Assembly (NCBI GenBank): GCA_002352665.1
Contig: DEIV01000139.1
Location: forward strand, 17,501-56,408
DNA: 38,908 bases
From: Flavobacteriaceae bacterium UBA2765
Lineage (GTDB): Bacteria; Bacteroidota; Bacteroidia; Flavobacteriales; Flavobacteriaceae
Direction: 5' to 3'
Shown: positions 8,863 through 17,836 of the stretch, one piece after another
Position numbering within the stretch: the first letter of the stretch is position 1
Layout: the number at the start of each line of letters is the position of its first letter
Position numbers and translations under genes: made by a program
Notes under the pieces: model-generated
What the model was told of the DNA's origin: nothing
What the model saw: the letters and a program-made list of their open reading frames with translations, nothing else
The model's database searches: none

Positions 8863-10065
8863 ATGAGAAGAGTGCTTAAAAATATTAATGGTGACAGAAC
8901 TATTTGGGCTATCATTGCCTTACTGGCAATATTTTCCTTTCTCCCAGTGTATAGTGCAAGTACCAATCTAGTAGGTGTAGTAGGAAAAGGCACCACGCTA
9001 GGGTACTTGCTTAAACACGCCATGTTATTAATCCTCGGTTTTGTAATCATATATGCAACGCATAAAATACCTTATCGCTATTTTAGTGGACTCTCAGTTT
9101 TACTTGTGCCATTGGTTTTAGTTTTGTTGGCATACACTTTATTTCAAGGTAAAACCATAAGTGGCGTTAATGCTAGTAGATGGATAAATATTCCTTTTGT
9201 AGGCATAGGTTTTCAAACTTCTACTTTGGCCAGCGTCGTAGTAATGATGTATACTGCCAGATATTTAGCTAGAAATAGAAAAAATAAAATACGCTTTAAA
9301 GATAGTATTTTGCAATTGTGGATACCTGTTGGTTTGGTATTGGCATTAATTTTACCTGCCAATTTTTCAACAACGGCTATTATTTTTGTAATGGTATTGT
9401 TTCTGGCTTTCCTTGGGGGTTATCCATTAAAATTTATTGGAACAATTTTAGGCATAGGTGTGCTGGTTTTTGCCATATTTATCCTATCTGCAAAGGCCTT
9501 TCCTGATACTTTTAAAAATAGTAGAATTAATACTTGGGCAAGTAGGGTTGAGAATTTTTCTAATGCGGATGAAGATGCAAATTATCAAGCTGAAAAGGCA
9601 AAATTAGCTATTGCAACCGGTGAAATTCAAGGTAAAGGTCCTGGTAAAAGTGTACAAAAAAACTTTTTACCTCAATCATCATCAGATTTTATCTATGCTA
9701 TAATTGTTGAAGAATTTGGCTTGATTGGTGGGTTTTCACTTATGATTTTATACTTAGGATTGCTCTTTAGGATTGTAATAGTAGCGACCAAGACGGAAAC
9801 CATATTTGGAATGTTACTCGTTTTAGGCGTTGGTATACCGATAATATTTCAAGCCTTGATCAATATGGCGGTAGCAGTAGGATTATTTCCTGTTACCGGA
9901 CAACCACTACCCTTGATAAGTACAGGGGGAACCTCAATTTGGATGACCTGTTTGGCTATAGGTATAGTCTTGAGTGTAAGTGTGGCCAGGGAAGAAAAAA
10001 TAAAGGCTCAAAAAAAGAAAAATGATGATAATCCACTTAGTATTTTACACGAAACAATAGGATGA
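8863..10065 (+). CDS. ftsW: FtsW, SEDS-family septal peptidoglycan glycosyltransferase
   Basis: 400 residues with about ten hydrophobic segments. It polymerises lipid II at the septum together with the FtsI-type penicillin-binding protein encoded upstream. SEDS signatures are present: the GVNASRWINIP segment in the first half, EEFGLIGG, and the loop PLPLISTGGTS near the C-terminus. The ATG abuts the murD stop codon. Position between murD and murG matches the usual dcw order and supports FtsW rather than RodA. Confidence 0.96.
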   Translation: MRRVLKNINGDRTIWAIIALLAIFSFLPVYSASTNLVGVVGKGTTLGYLLKHAMLLILGFVIIYATHKIPYRYFSGLSVLLVPLVLVLLAYTLFQGKTISGVNASRWINIPFVGIGFQTSTLASVVVMMYTARYLARNRKNKIRFKDSILQLWIPVGLVLALILPANFSTTAIIFVMVLFLAFLGGYPLKFIGTILGIGVLVFAIFILSAKAFPDTFKNSRINTWASRVENFSNADEDANYQAEKAKLAIATGEIQGKGPGKSVQKNFLPQSSSDFIYAIIVEEFGLIGGFSLMILYLGLLFRIVIVATKTETIFGMLLVLGVGIPIIFQALINMAVAVGLFPVTGQPLPLISTGGTSIWMTCLAIGIVLSVSVAREEKIKAQKKKNDDNPLSILHETIG

Positions 10066-10188
10066 ACATGTGTAGAATGGCTGGAAAAAAGAGATGATAA
10101 AAGAAAAGAGATGATAATAGTTTAAAATAAAATTAGTAGCTCAGAAAAAACTTAAAAATTAATAACGATCAAACAAGAACTAAACATA

Positions 10189-11265
10189 TTGATAAGTGGA
10201 GGTGGTACCGGAGGTCATATTTATCCGGCTATAGCCATTGCAAACGAATTAAAAAAGCGCAATACGACCGCTAATTTTTTATTTGTAGGAGCTAAGGATA
10301 GAATGGAAATGGAAAAAGTACCGGAGGCAGGTTATAATATTAAAGGATTGTGGATTTCTGGGCTCCAACGAAAATTAACCTTAAAGAATTTAGCATTTCC
10401 TTTTAAACTGATAAGTAGTTTGTGGAATGCCAATAAAATTATAAAAAAATTTAAACCCAATATAGTCATAGGAACTGGTGGATTTGCATCGGGGCCTACA
10501 TTGCAAATGGCAAATAAAAAAGGGGTACCTACACTGGTGCAAGAACAAAATTCTTATCCTGGTATTACTAATAAATTACTCAGTAAAAAAGTAAACACTA
10601 TTTGTGTGGCTTATGATGGTTTAGATCGGTTTTTTCCAGAAAGAAAAATAGTAAAAACAGGAAATCCGGTGCGGCAAGATTTGTTAGAAATATCAGGAAA
10701 AAGAGAAGAGGCAAAACAGTTTTTTAATCTCAATGCAGACCAGAAAACACTATTAATTTTAGGAGGAAGTTTAGGAGCTAGAGCTATTAATAAACTTCTA
10801 GAAGCAAATATCCAGTGGTTGGTAGATCAAAAAGTACATGTGCTATGGCAAACCGGAAAATTATATTATCAAGAGTATAAGAAGTTTGATGATATAGCAA
10901 ATGTTAATGTATTGGAATTTATCAATAGAATGGATTTGGCCTATGCCGCCGCTGATATGATTATTAGTAGAGCAGGAGCAGGGTCAATTTCTGAATTGTG
11001 TATAGTCGGTAAACCGGTAATTTTTATACCGTCACCTAATGTATCAGAAGACCATCAAACAAAGAATGCAATGGCGGTAGTTGATAAGAATGCTGCAATT
11101 ATCTTAAAGGAAAGCGAGTTAAATAATTTTCGATCAGTCTTTAATAGCTTATTGAATAATGAGCAGCAACAGCGAGAACTAAGTATAAATATCAAGCAAT
11201 TGGCATTGCCAAACGCTACAGAACATATAGCAGACGAAGTAGAAAAATTAATTAAAACAATTTAA
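10189..11265 (+). CDS. murG: MurG, lipid II-forming N-acetylglucosamine transferase
   Basis: About 358-365 residues, peripheral inner-membrane GT28 enzyme that adds GlcNAc to lipid I. The N-terminal glycine-rich loop SGGGTGGHIYPA, GTGGFASGP and the C-terminal donor-site region RAGAGSISEL with EDHQTKNA are intact. The start is a problem. The first canonical start in frame, TTG at 10189, cuts into the first beta strand. Seven in-frame codons upstream (from ATC at 10168) encode KQELNI, which completes the expected N-terminus. A stop at 10153 bounds the frame and there is no ATG or GTG. The true start may be a non-canonical codon at 10162 or 10168. Confidence 0.95.
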   Translation: MISGGGTGGHIYPAIAIANELKKRNTTANFLFVGAKDRMEMEKVPEAGYNIKGLWISGLQRKLTLKNLAFPFKLISSLWNANKIIKKFKPNIVIGTGGFASGPTLQMANKKGVPTLVQEQNSYPGITNKLLSKKVNTICVAYDGLDRFFPERKIVKTGNPVRQDLLEISGKREEAKQFFNLNADQKTLLILGGSLGARAINKLLEANIQWLVDQKVHVLWQTGKLYYQEYKKFDDIANVNVLEFINRMDLAYAAADMIISRAGAGSISELCIVGKPVIFIPSPNVSEDHQTKNAMAVVDKNAAIILKESELNNFRSVFNSLLNNEQQQRELSINIKQLALPNATEHIADEVEKLIKTI

Positions 11266-11335
11266 TAAATAAAAGACAGCAAATTTCCTTCTTTAGAGGA
11301 GTAAGGGAGGTATTATAAAATGTTTTCAATAAGAA

Positions 11336-12700
11336 ATGAATTTAAACAACATACATAACATTTATTTTATAGGTATTGGCGGTATTGGTATGAGTGCCTT
11401 AGCAAGATATTTTAATGCCAATAACTTTTATGTATGTGGTTATGATAAAACACCATCACCGGTTACAAACGCATTGGAAGAATTAGGAATAATTATTCAT
11501 TTTGAGGATAATGTAGATGATATTCCTAAGCAAATTTTAGATAGAGAAAAAACGTTGATTGTTTATACACCTGCTATACCAAAAGATCATAAAGAGTATA
11601 ATTATTTTAAAGACCACGCTTATACTATTTATAAACGCTCTGAAATTTTAGGAGCCATTACAAAAAATACTTTTTGTTTTGGAATTGCAGGTACGCATGG
11701 TAAAACTACTACATCTACAATTTTAGGACATATTTTACATGAAGCCGGAGTTAATGCAACTTCGTTTTTAGGAGGTATTGCAGAAAATTACAATTCTAAT
11801 CTGATTCTTGGTGGAGATAAAATAAGTGTGGTTGAAGCCGATGAGTTTGACAGGTCATTTTTACAACTATCTCCAAATATGGCGTGTATTACTTCAATGG
11901 ATGCTGATCATTTAGATATTTATGGAGAAGAAGAGGCTTTGACTCAATCATTTGTGGCGTTTTCTAATAAAGTATCAGATCAATTATTTGTTAGAAAAGG
12001 ACTACCAATAAAAGGGACTACTTATGGTATTGAAGATGGGTCAGATTATGAGGCACAACATATTAAAATTAATAATGGTACTTACATATTTGATGTAAAA
12101 ACACCAACAGAAACTTATAAAAATATAGAGCTGAATCTTTCAGGAAGACATAATGTGCTGAATACTGTGGTGGCTTTGGCAATGGCGAATAGTTACGGAG
12201 TTCCGTTGGCTGTCATTGCCAAAGCTTTATTAAATTTCAAAGGTGTGCAACGTAGATTTACTTATAAAATTAAAACGGATAATTTAGTTTTAATTGATGA
12301 TTATGCTCATCATCCAACAGAAATAAATGCAGTGGCAGATGCCGTAAGAGAACTGTATCCCAATGAAAAAGTATTGGCCGTTTTTCAACCACATCTATTT
12401 AGTAGAACCAGAGATTTTATTGAGGATTTTGCTACAAGCTTATCTAAGTTTGACGAATTGATTTTATTAGAAATTTATCCAGCAAGAGAAAAACCTATAG
12501 AGGGTGTAACTTCAAAATGGTTGTTAGATAAAATTGATTTAGAGATAAAACAAATTTCATCAAAAGAAAATTTAATTGATAAAATACAAGCATCAGAATC
12601 TAAAGTTATTGTTATGATTGGAGCTGGTGATATTGGTGTTATGGTAAATACTGTTAAAGAAAAATTATTGGCTAACAAAAGTCAGAAAATAGTAGAATGA
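11336..12700 (+). CDS. murC: UDP-N-acetylmuramate--L-alanine ligase MurC
   Basis: 454 residues, cytoplasmic; first amino-acid ligase of peptidoglycan synthesis. The N-terminal dinucleotide-like loop FIGIGGIGMSALA (residues 11-23), the P-loop GTHGKTT at 119-125 and the YAHHPTEI segment of the C-terminal domain are family hallmarks. The GTHGKTT variant distinguishes MurC from MurD and MurE. It lies between murG and ftsQ as usual. Confidence 0.97.
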   Translation: MNLNNIHNIYFIGIGGIGMSALARYFNANNFYVCGYDKTPSPVTNALEELGIIIHFEDNVDDIPKQILDREKTLIVYTPAIPKDHKEYNYFKDHAYTIYKRSEILGAITKNTFCFGIAGTHGKTTTSTILGHILHEAGVNATSFLGGIAENYNSNLILGGDKISVVEADEFDRSFLQLSPNMACITSMDADHLDIYGEEEALTQSFVAFSNKVSDQLFVRKGLPIKGTTYGIEDGSDYEAQHIKINNGTYIFDVKTPTETYKNIELNLSGRHNVLNTVVALAMANSYGVPLAVIAKALLNFKGVQRRFTYKIKTDNLVLIDDYAHHPTEINAVADAVRELYPNEKVLAVFQPHLFSRTRDFIEDFATSLSKFDELILLEIYPAREKPIEGVTSKWLLDKIDLEIKQISSKENLIDKIQASESKVIVMIGAGDIGVMVNTVKEKLLANKSQKIVE

Positions 12701-12770
12701 TTCAAATAAAAAATAAATATATGTTAAGGGGTTTTTCTCTTAGGGGAAATGTTTAAGGCATAATTGGTTT

Positions 12771-13493
12771 ATGAAAAAAATTATTCCATACATAAAAGGA
12801 CTGTTATTATTAGCATTTGTGGTATTCCTATATGGGTTTACATCGCAAAGAAATAATGCAAAAAAAATTGAAAAATTAAATATCAATTTTGAGAATGGAG
12901 ACAATCTTTTTATAACTTATGATATGGTTAATAAATTGTTAATACAAAGTTATGATGGACTTCAAAGTCTACCAAAAGAAAATATATTTTTGAACAAGCT
13001 AGAACAAACGTTGCTTTCAAATGAAATGGTTGAAAATGCTGAGGTTTTTATTAGTGTTAATGGCGAATTAGGTGTTTTGATAAAACAAAAGACACCAATA
13101 GCAAGAGTAAATCAAAGGGGTAAAACATTTTATATTGACAGTAAAGGAAAAAGAATGCCTTTGTCTTCAAATTATTCAGCAAGAGTACCAATTGTGATCG
13201 GTATTCAAAATGATAAAATCTCTGAAGAAATATTTAAGCTTTCAACATTAATATATAATGATGATTTTCTAAAAAAGCAAATCATTGCTATAGAACAAAG
13301 GTCAGTAAATGAATTTGTTTTGAGGACAAGAATGGGAAATCAAATGGTGGAATTAGGCAGTTTAAATCGGATTGATCAAAAAGTAAAAAAATTGAAAGCA
13401 TTCTATCAAAAAGTAATAAAAGAAAACACGATAGAAAATTATAAAACAATTAACCTTATGTACAACAGTCAGGTTGTGTGCACAAAAAACTAA
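12771..13493 (+). CDS. ftsQ: FtsQ-like cell division protein
   Basis: 240 residues. A short N-terminus is followed by one membrane helix at about residues 7-24, a POTRA-like region (about 34-105) and an FtsQ/DivIB beta domain. Sequence similarity of FtsQ is weak in Bacteroidetes; topology, size and the murC-ftsQ-ftsA order support the call. It should link FtsL and other periplasmic divisome parts. It ends three bases before the ftsA ATG. Confidence 0.9.
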   Translation: MKKIIPYIKGLLLLAFVVFLYGFTSQRNNAKKIEKLNINFENGDNLFITYDMVNKLLIQSYDGLQSLPKENIFLNKLEQTLLSNEMVENAEVFISVNGELGVLIKQKTPIARVNQRGKTFYIDSKGKRMPLSSNYSARVPIVIGIQNDKISEEIFKLSTLIYNDDFLKKQIIAIEQRSVNEFVLRTRMGNQMVELGSLNRIDQKVKKLKAFYQKVIKENTIENYKTINLMYNSQVVCTKN

Positions 13494-13496
13494 ATT

Positions 13497-14804
13497 ATGG
13501 AACAGGATAATATAGCCGTTGGTCTAGATATTGGTACAACAAAAATTGTTGCCATGATAGGAAAAACTAACGAGTATGGTAAGTTAGAAATACTTGGAAT
13601 GGGTAAGGCCAAAAGTATGGGTGTGCATAGAGGTGTAGTAAATAACATTACACAAACCATACAATCAATACAGCAGGCGGTAGAGGAAGCAGAAAGTGTT
13701 TCAAGTCATAAAATTACTGATGTAGTGGTGGGAATAGCCGGTCAACACATTCGTAGTTTACATCATAGCGATTATATTACCAGGCCAAATTCTGAAAAAG
13801 TTATTGATGAAAGTGATATTGAAAAATTAGTTAATCAGGTTCATAAACTGGTTATGTTGCCTGGAGAGGAAATTATTCATGTATTACCACAAGATTATAA
13901 GGTGGATGGTCAAGCTGAGATTAAGGCTCCTGTTGGAATGTATGGCGGTAGGTTAGAAGCTAATTTCCATGTAGTTGTGGGTCAGGTCTCCTCTATAAGA
14001 AATGTGGGAAGATGTATTAAGAGTGCTGGTTTAGAGTTGTCTAGTATCACTTTAGAACCCTTAGCATCAGCAGAAGCAGTGTTGAGTCAAGAAGAAAAAG
14101 AGGCAGGAGTAGCTTTAATTGATATAGGTGGTGGTACAACAGATTTGGCAATTTTTAAAGATGGAATTATTCGGCACACTTCGGTAATTCCATTTGGAGG
14201 TAATGTAATTACTGAAGATATTAAAGAAGGATGTTCTATCATAGAAAAACAGGCAGAGTTATTAAAAACAAAATTTGGTTCAGCTTGGCCGGGTGAGAAT
14301 AAAGATAATGAAATTGTCTCTATTCCCGGATTGAGAGGTAGAGAACCTAAAGAGATTACACTAAAAAATCTTTCCAAAATAATTCATGCTAGGGTAGTGG
14401 AAATTATCGAGCAGGTCTATTTAGAAATTAAAAATTATGGTCATGAAGAGACTAAAAAGAAATTAATTGCTGGAATAGTTTTAACAGGTGGAGGTGCAGA
14501 ATTAAAGCACATCAAGCAATTGGTTGAATATATTACCGGTATGGATACCAGAATAGGTTATCCTAATGAGCATTTAGCCGGTAGCACTGATATTGATTTG
14601 TCTAGTCCGTCTTATGCAACAGCCGTTGGTTTACTAATGAATGGACTCGATAAGAAGGATAAAATTGAGAAATCAAAAAACAAGAAAATAGTTGAAGAAA
14701 ATTCTAAGGATAAAAAATCTGCTTATGATCATAAAGTTGATAGAAAATCAATATTTGAAAAATGGGCTGACAAATTTCGAGAGTTTTTAGATAACGCAGA
14801 GTAG
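13497..14804 (+). CDS. ftsA: Cell division protein FtsA
   Basis: 435 residues; actin-like ATPase that tethers FtsZ to the membrane. The phosphate-1 loop VGLDIGTTK (8-16), the SHS2/1C subdomain, the phosphate-2 motif IDIGGGTTDLAIF and the adenosine motif GIVLTGGGAELK are all present. The C-terminus ends in a short amphipathic stretch (IFEKWADKFREFLDNAE), the expected membrane-targeting helix, after a lysine-rich linker. It is separated from ftsZ by 139 bases. Confidence 0.97.
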   Translation: MEQDNIAVGLDIGTTKIVAMIGKTNEYGKLEILGMGKAKSMGVHRGVVNNITQTIQSIQQAVEEAESVSSHKITDVVVGIAGQHIRSLHHSDYITRPNSEKVIDESDIEKLVNQVHKLVMLPGEEIIHVLPQDYKVDGQAEIKAPVGMYGGRLEANFHVVVGQVSSIRNVGRCIKSAGLELSSITLEPLASAEAVLSQEEKEAGVALIDIGGGTTDLAIFKDGIIRHTSVIPFGGNVITEDIKEGCSIIEKQAELLKTKFGSAWPGENKDNEIVSIPGLRGREPKEITLKNLSKIIHARVVEIIEQVYLEIKNYGHEETKKKLIAGIVLTGGGAELKHIKQLVEYITGMDTRIGYPNEHLAGSTDIDLSSPSYATAVGLLMNGLDKKDKIEKSKNKKIVEENSKDKKSAYDHKVDRKSIFEKWADKFREFLDNAE

Positions 14805-14943
14805 AGCCGAGCCCTATGAAATTGTTTGATAATAATTTTGATAGGGATCTATCCGATTTAAAACGGAAAAATAATAAGATGTTTAAAAACATAAGTAAAA
14901 TAGATTAAAGAATAACAATATAGAATCCCAAAAAAAATAAACT

Positions 14944-16848
14944 ATGAGCACTGAATTTGAAAATTTAGCATTCGATTTACCCAAAAATCAATCAAGCGTA
15001 ATTAAAGTTATCGGCGTTGGCGGTGGCGGAAGTAATGCTGTTAATCACATGTTTAAAAAAGGAGTTAAAGGTGTAGATTTTGTGATTTGTAATACAGATG
15101 AACAAGCCTTGCATAATAGTCCGGTACCTAGTAAGATTCAATTAGGTGTTACCCTTACTGAAGGTTTAGGAGCAGGTGCAAATCCTGATGTTGGTGAACA
15201 GGCAGCTATGGAGAGCATAGAAGATATTAGAGCCATGCTAAGTACCAGAGCCAAAATGGTATTTATTACCGTTGGTATGGGGGGTGGAACCGGTACAGGT
15301 GCAGCACCAATTATCGCAAAAGTAGCTAGAGAAATGGATTTACTTACAGTTGGGATTGTAACTATACCATTTTCTTTTGAAGGTAAAATGCGTAATGAAC
15401 AAGCTCAAGCGGGGATTGAAAAGTTGAGCAAACATATAGATTCTTTAGTGGTTATAAATAATAATAAATTACGTGAAGTTTATGGTAATTTAGGCTTTAA
15501 GGCAGGGTTCTCTAAAGCAGATGAAGTTTTATCTACTGCAGCCATGGGTATTGCAGAGGTAATTACGCATCATTATACACAAAATATCGATTTAAAAGAT
15601 GCTAAAACCGTGCTTTCTAATAGTGGTACAGCCATTATGGGTTCTGCTATTGCAACAGGTCAAAACAGAGCACAAGAAGCCATTACAAAAGCATTAGATT
15701 CACCATTGTTAAATGATAATAAAATTACAGGTGCTAAAAATGTATTGTTATTGATCGTTTCTGGTACCACAGAAATAACAATAGATGAAATAGGAGAAAT
15801 TAACGATTATATTCAGAGTGAGGCCAAAAGTAATGTTGATATCATTATGGGGGTTGGTGAAGATGATGATTTGGGTGAATCTATTGCTGTAACTATTATT
15901 GCTACAGGCTTTAATAAAGAGCAGCAAATGGAAATTACGCATACAGAGGCAAAAAAAATTATACATGATTTAGAGACCATTGCTTCTAAACCCGAATTGG
16001 TGCAAGAAGAAATAGTAGAAGAGATTGTAGAAAAGGCAGTGGTAAGACATGTATTAGACATTGAGTTAGACCAAGTTGAAGATAATAAAGCAAATGCAAA
16101 TATTAATGAAATAGAAGTTGATTTTGATGATGTTAATGCTCATGTAGATCAAGAGGATTCCTTTGATGAGTTTGTGATAAAACCAATCGCTCCATCAGAA
16201 GAAGTAGAAAACGTTTCTGATAGTTCTACGTCTTCTATAGATGAATTTGAGGAAGAGAATCAGATTACTTTAACATTTGATTTACCTCTGTCCGCTAAGA
16301 AACAAACAGAAATTGAGGATAAAGAGGCGGTAATAAAGCATCCTTTAACAGCTTCAAGTATTAGAGATATAGAAGTGATTGATCCTGAAATTATACAACC
16401 GTCAATTACAGTTGATGGTAAAATAAAACATGGATTGGAAAACTTTATGGATGATGATGTCAAAAAGGTGTCAAAAATAAATACTCAAGAAGTTGATGAA
16501 GAATTAGCTTTTAATGTTAGAGTTGAAAATAAAGAGATTAAAAAAGATAACAACGTAGATGAAGAGGGTGAATCACCTTTGAATCTTACTATAGAGGAGC
16601 TGCAGAGTAGGGCAGATGATAGAAGGCAAAAAATGAAAGATTTTAACTACAGATTCATCTCACGACCTTCTTGTGTAAGCGATTATGATAGTCAGCCTGC
16701 TTATAAAAGAATGGGTGTTAATTTAGATGATGTGGAGCCATCTTCTGAAGCCACTGAAAAACAATCAAGAATATCGTTAAGTTCAGATGATAATGATGAT
16801 ATTCAATTACGCTCTAATAATTCGTATTTGCATGACAATGTGGATTAA
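14944..16848 (+). CDS. ftsZ: Cell division protein FtsZ
   Basis: 634 residues; tubulin-like GTPase that forms the Z ring. The core covers about residues 15-330, with the GTP loop GGGTGTG at 113-119 and the T7 catalytic loop NIDLKDA at 214-220. A long acidic, low-complexity linker (about 330-600) follows, making the protein much longer than E. coli FtsZ (383). The tail QLRSNNSYLHDNVD probably serves as the partner-binding C-terminal peptide. It is the last gene of the cluster, with a terminator 23 bases after the stop. Confidence 0.97.
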   Translation: MSTEFENLAFDLPKNQSSVIKVIGVGGGGSNAVNHMFKKGVKGVDFVICNTDEQALHNSPVPSKIQLGVTLTEGLGAGANPDVGEQAAMESIEDIRAMLSTRAKMVFITVGMGGGTGTGAAPIIAKVAREMDLLTVGIVTIPFSFEGKMRNEQAQAGIEKLSKHIDSLVVINNNKLREVYGNLGFKAGFSKADEVLSTAAMGIAEVITHHYTQNIDLKDAKTVLSNSGTAIMGSAIATGQNRAQEAITKALDSPLLNDNKITGAKNVLLLIVSGTTEITIDEIGEINDYIQSEAKSNVDIIMGVGEDDDLGESIAVTIIATGFNKEQQMEITHTEAKKIIHDLETIASKPELVQEEIVEEIVEKAVVRHVLDIELDQVEDNKANANINEIEVDFDDVNAHVDQEDSFDEFVIKPIAPSEEVENVSDSSTSSIDEFEEENQITLTFDLPLSAKKQTEIEDKEAVIKHPLTASSIRDIEVIDPEIIQPSITVDGKIKHGLENFMDDDVKKVSKINTQEVDEELAFNVRVENKEIKKDNNVDEEGESPLNLTIEELQSRADDRRQKMKDFNYRFISRPSCVSDYDSQPAYKRMGVNLDDVEPSSEATEKQSRISLSSDDNDDIQLRSNNSYLHDNVD

Positions 16849-16870
16849 TTAGTATTTAGTTTTGTTTGTA

Positions 16871-16908
16871 AACCCAAAGCAATTGAAAACATTGTTTTGG
16901 GTTTTTTA
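16871..16908 (+). terminator. Rho-independent terminator after ftsZ
   Basis: Stem AACCCAAAGCAAT pairs with ATTGTTTTGGGTT (13 pairs, one G-T wobble) around the loop TGAAAAC, followed by a run of T. It closes the dcw operon. Confidence 0.85.
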
Positions 16909-17058
16909 TTGAAGCCAAATTTGTACTGCAAAAAATAGGAACAATTTTGTTGGTCGAATTCATTGGGCTTTTTTTATGAATCTTTTTAAGATTTCTTAGC
17001 ATGAGCTCTGGTATAAAAATAAAAGATTAAAAAGTGGATTAAAATAAATGGTGTTCTC

Positions 17059-17066
17059 TATCTTTG
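17059..17066 (+). promoter_or_regulatory. Promoter -7 box of the YqeY-domain gene
   Basis: TATCTTTG matches TAnnTTTG and lies 21 bases upstream of the ATG, giving a leader of about 15 bases. Confidence 0.6.
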
Positions 17067-17087
17067 CAAGGCTAAAAAATTTGAATT

Positions 17088-17537
17088 ATGAGTTTACAAA
17101 TGAAAGTAATGGAAAAGATTAAAGAGGCAATGAAAGCAAAAAATACTGTTGCTTTAGAATCTTTAAGAGCTATTAAATCAGCTATTTTATTAGCCCAAAC
17201 AGAATCTGGTGCTAAGCAAGAAATATCAGAATCTGAAGAGATAAAATTAGTTCAAAAATTAGTTAAACAACGTAAAGATAGTGCAGCACTTTACCAAGAG
17301 CAGGGCAGAAATGATTTAGCAGATCCAGAATTGGCTCAAGTAGCTATAATTGAGCAATTTTTACCTAAACAAATAAGTAAAGAGGAATTACAAAAAATGA
17401 TTAATGAAATTATAAGTCAAACAGGAGCGTCTTCTATGAAGGATATGGGAAAGGTAATGGGTATGGCTACTCAGAAGTTAGGTGGTAAGGCGGATGGAAA
17501 AGCTATTTCTAGTGTAGTTAAAGAATTGTTAGGGTAA
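17088..17537 (+). CDS. GatB/YqeY domain protein
   Basis: 149 residues, all helical and cytoplasmic, matching the stand-alone YqeY family: early segment MKAKNTVALESLRAIKSAI, central KLVKQRKDSAALYQEQGR and C-terminal KDMGKVMGMATQKLGGKADG. The domain also occurs as the tRNA-binding tail of GatB, but the cellular role of the free protein is not well defined. It has its own promoter and commonly follows ftsZ in flavobacteria. A tRNA-Arg gene starts 18 bases after its stop and may be co-transcribed. Confidence 0.93.
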   Translation: MSLQMKVMEKIKEAMKAKNTVALESLRAIKSAILLAQTESGAKQEISESEEIKLVQKLVKQRKDSAALYQEQGRNDLADPELAQVAIIEQFLPKQISKEELQKMINEIISQTGASSMKDMGKVMGMATQKLGGKADGKAISSVVKELLG

Positions 17538-17555
17538 AAAAGCACTGTAATAATA

Positions 17556-17629
17556 GGCCTCGTGGCTCAACTGAATAGAGCACTGGATTTCGGCTCCAGC
17601 GGTTGCAGGTTTGAATCCTGCCGAGGTCA
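17556..17629 (+). tRNA. tRNA-Arg (anticodon UCG)
   Basis: A full 74-base cloverleaf can be folded: acceptor GGCCTCG with CGAGGTC (one G-T pair), D arm GCTC/GAGC, anticodon arm CTGGA-TTTCGGC-TCCAG with anticodon TCG at 17590-17592, and T arm GCAGG-TTTGAAT-CCTGC. The discriminator base is A and CCA is not encoded. UCG reads CGN arginine codons. Confidence 0.95.
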
Positions 17630-17653
17630 CAGATAAATGGAAAACTTGCAATT

Positions 17654-17708
17654 TTGTTTTAAAAAAATATGTTGAAAGTTTACTTTCATAAATATTTTTT
17701 TAAAACAA
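17654..17708. terminator. Long AT hairpin after tRNA-Arg, probably bidirectional terminator
   Basis: A perfect 17-bp stem (TTGTTTTAAAAAAATAT with its complement at 17692-17708) encloses a small internal loop and a second 5-bp stem GAAAG-TTTA-CTTTC. The A/T runs on both arms suit termination in both directions between the tRNA and the convergent kinase gene. Confidence 0.6.
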
Positions 17709-17711
17709 AGA

Positions 17712-17741
17712 ATAAATTCGAAGAATTTATAAGGTTTTTTA
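17712..17741 (+). terminator. Second rightward terminator hairpin
   Basis: ATAAATTC-GAA-GAATTTAT is a perfect 8-bp hairpin followed by AAGGTTTTTTATTTT. It backs up the preceding hairpin in the + direction. Confidence 0.6.
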
Positions 17742-17799
17742 TTTTCAAGATGGAACACAAAGGATCAACGAAGTTAATCCTGTCTAGATTGAACTAATA

Positions 17800-17821
17800 A
17801 AAACTGAAAAGCAACAGTTTT
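17800..17821 (-). terminator. Terminator of the nirBD-DUF4202-kinase operon
   Basis: On the minus strand AAAACTG and CAGTTTT form a 7-bp stem with an 8-base loop, followed by a T-rich stretch. It lies 15 bases beyond the kinase stop codon. Confidence 0.6.
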
Positions 17822-17836
17822 ATGAGTTTTTTATTT

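Noticed and set aside
17601..17629. tRNA-Arg 3' end as phage or island attachment site
   Set aside because: No second copy of the tRNA 3' end and no integrase gene are visible in the window.
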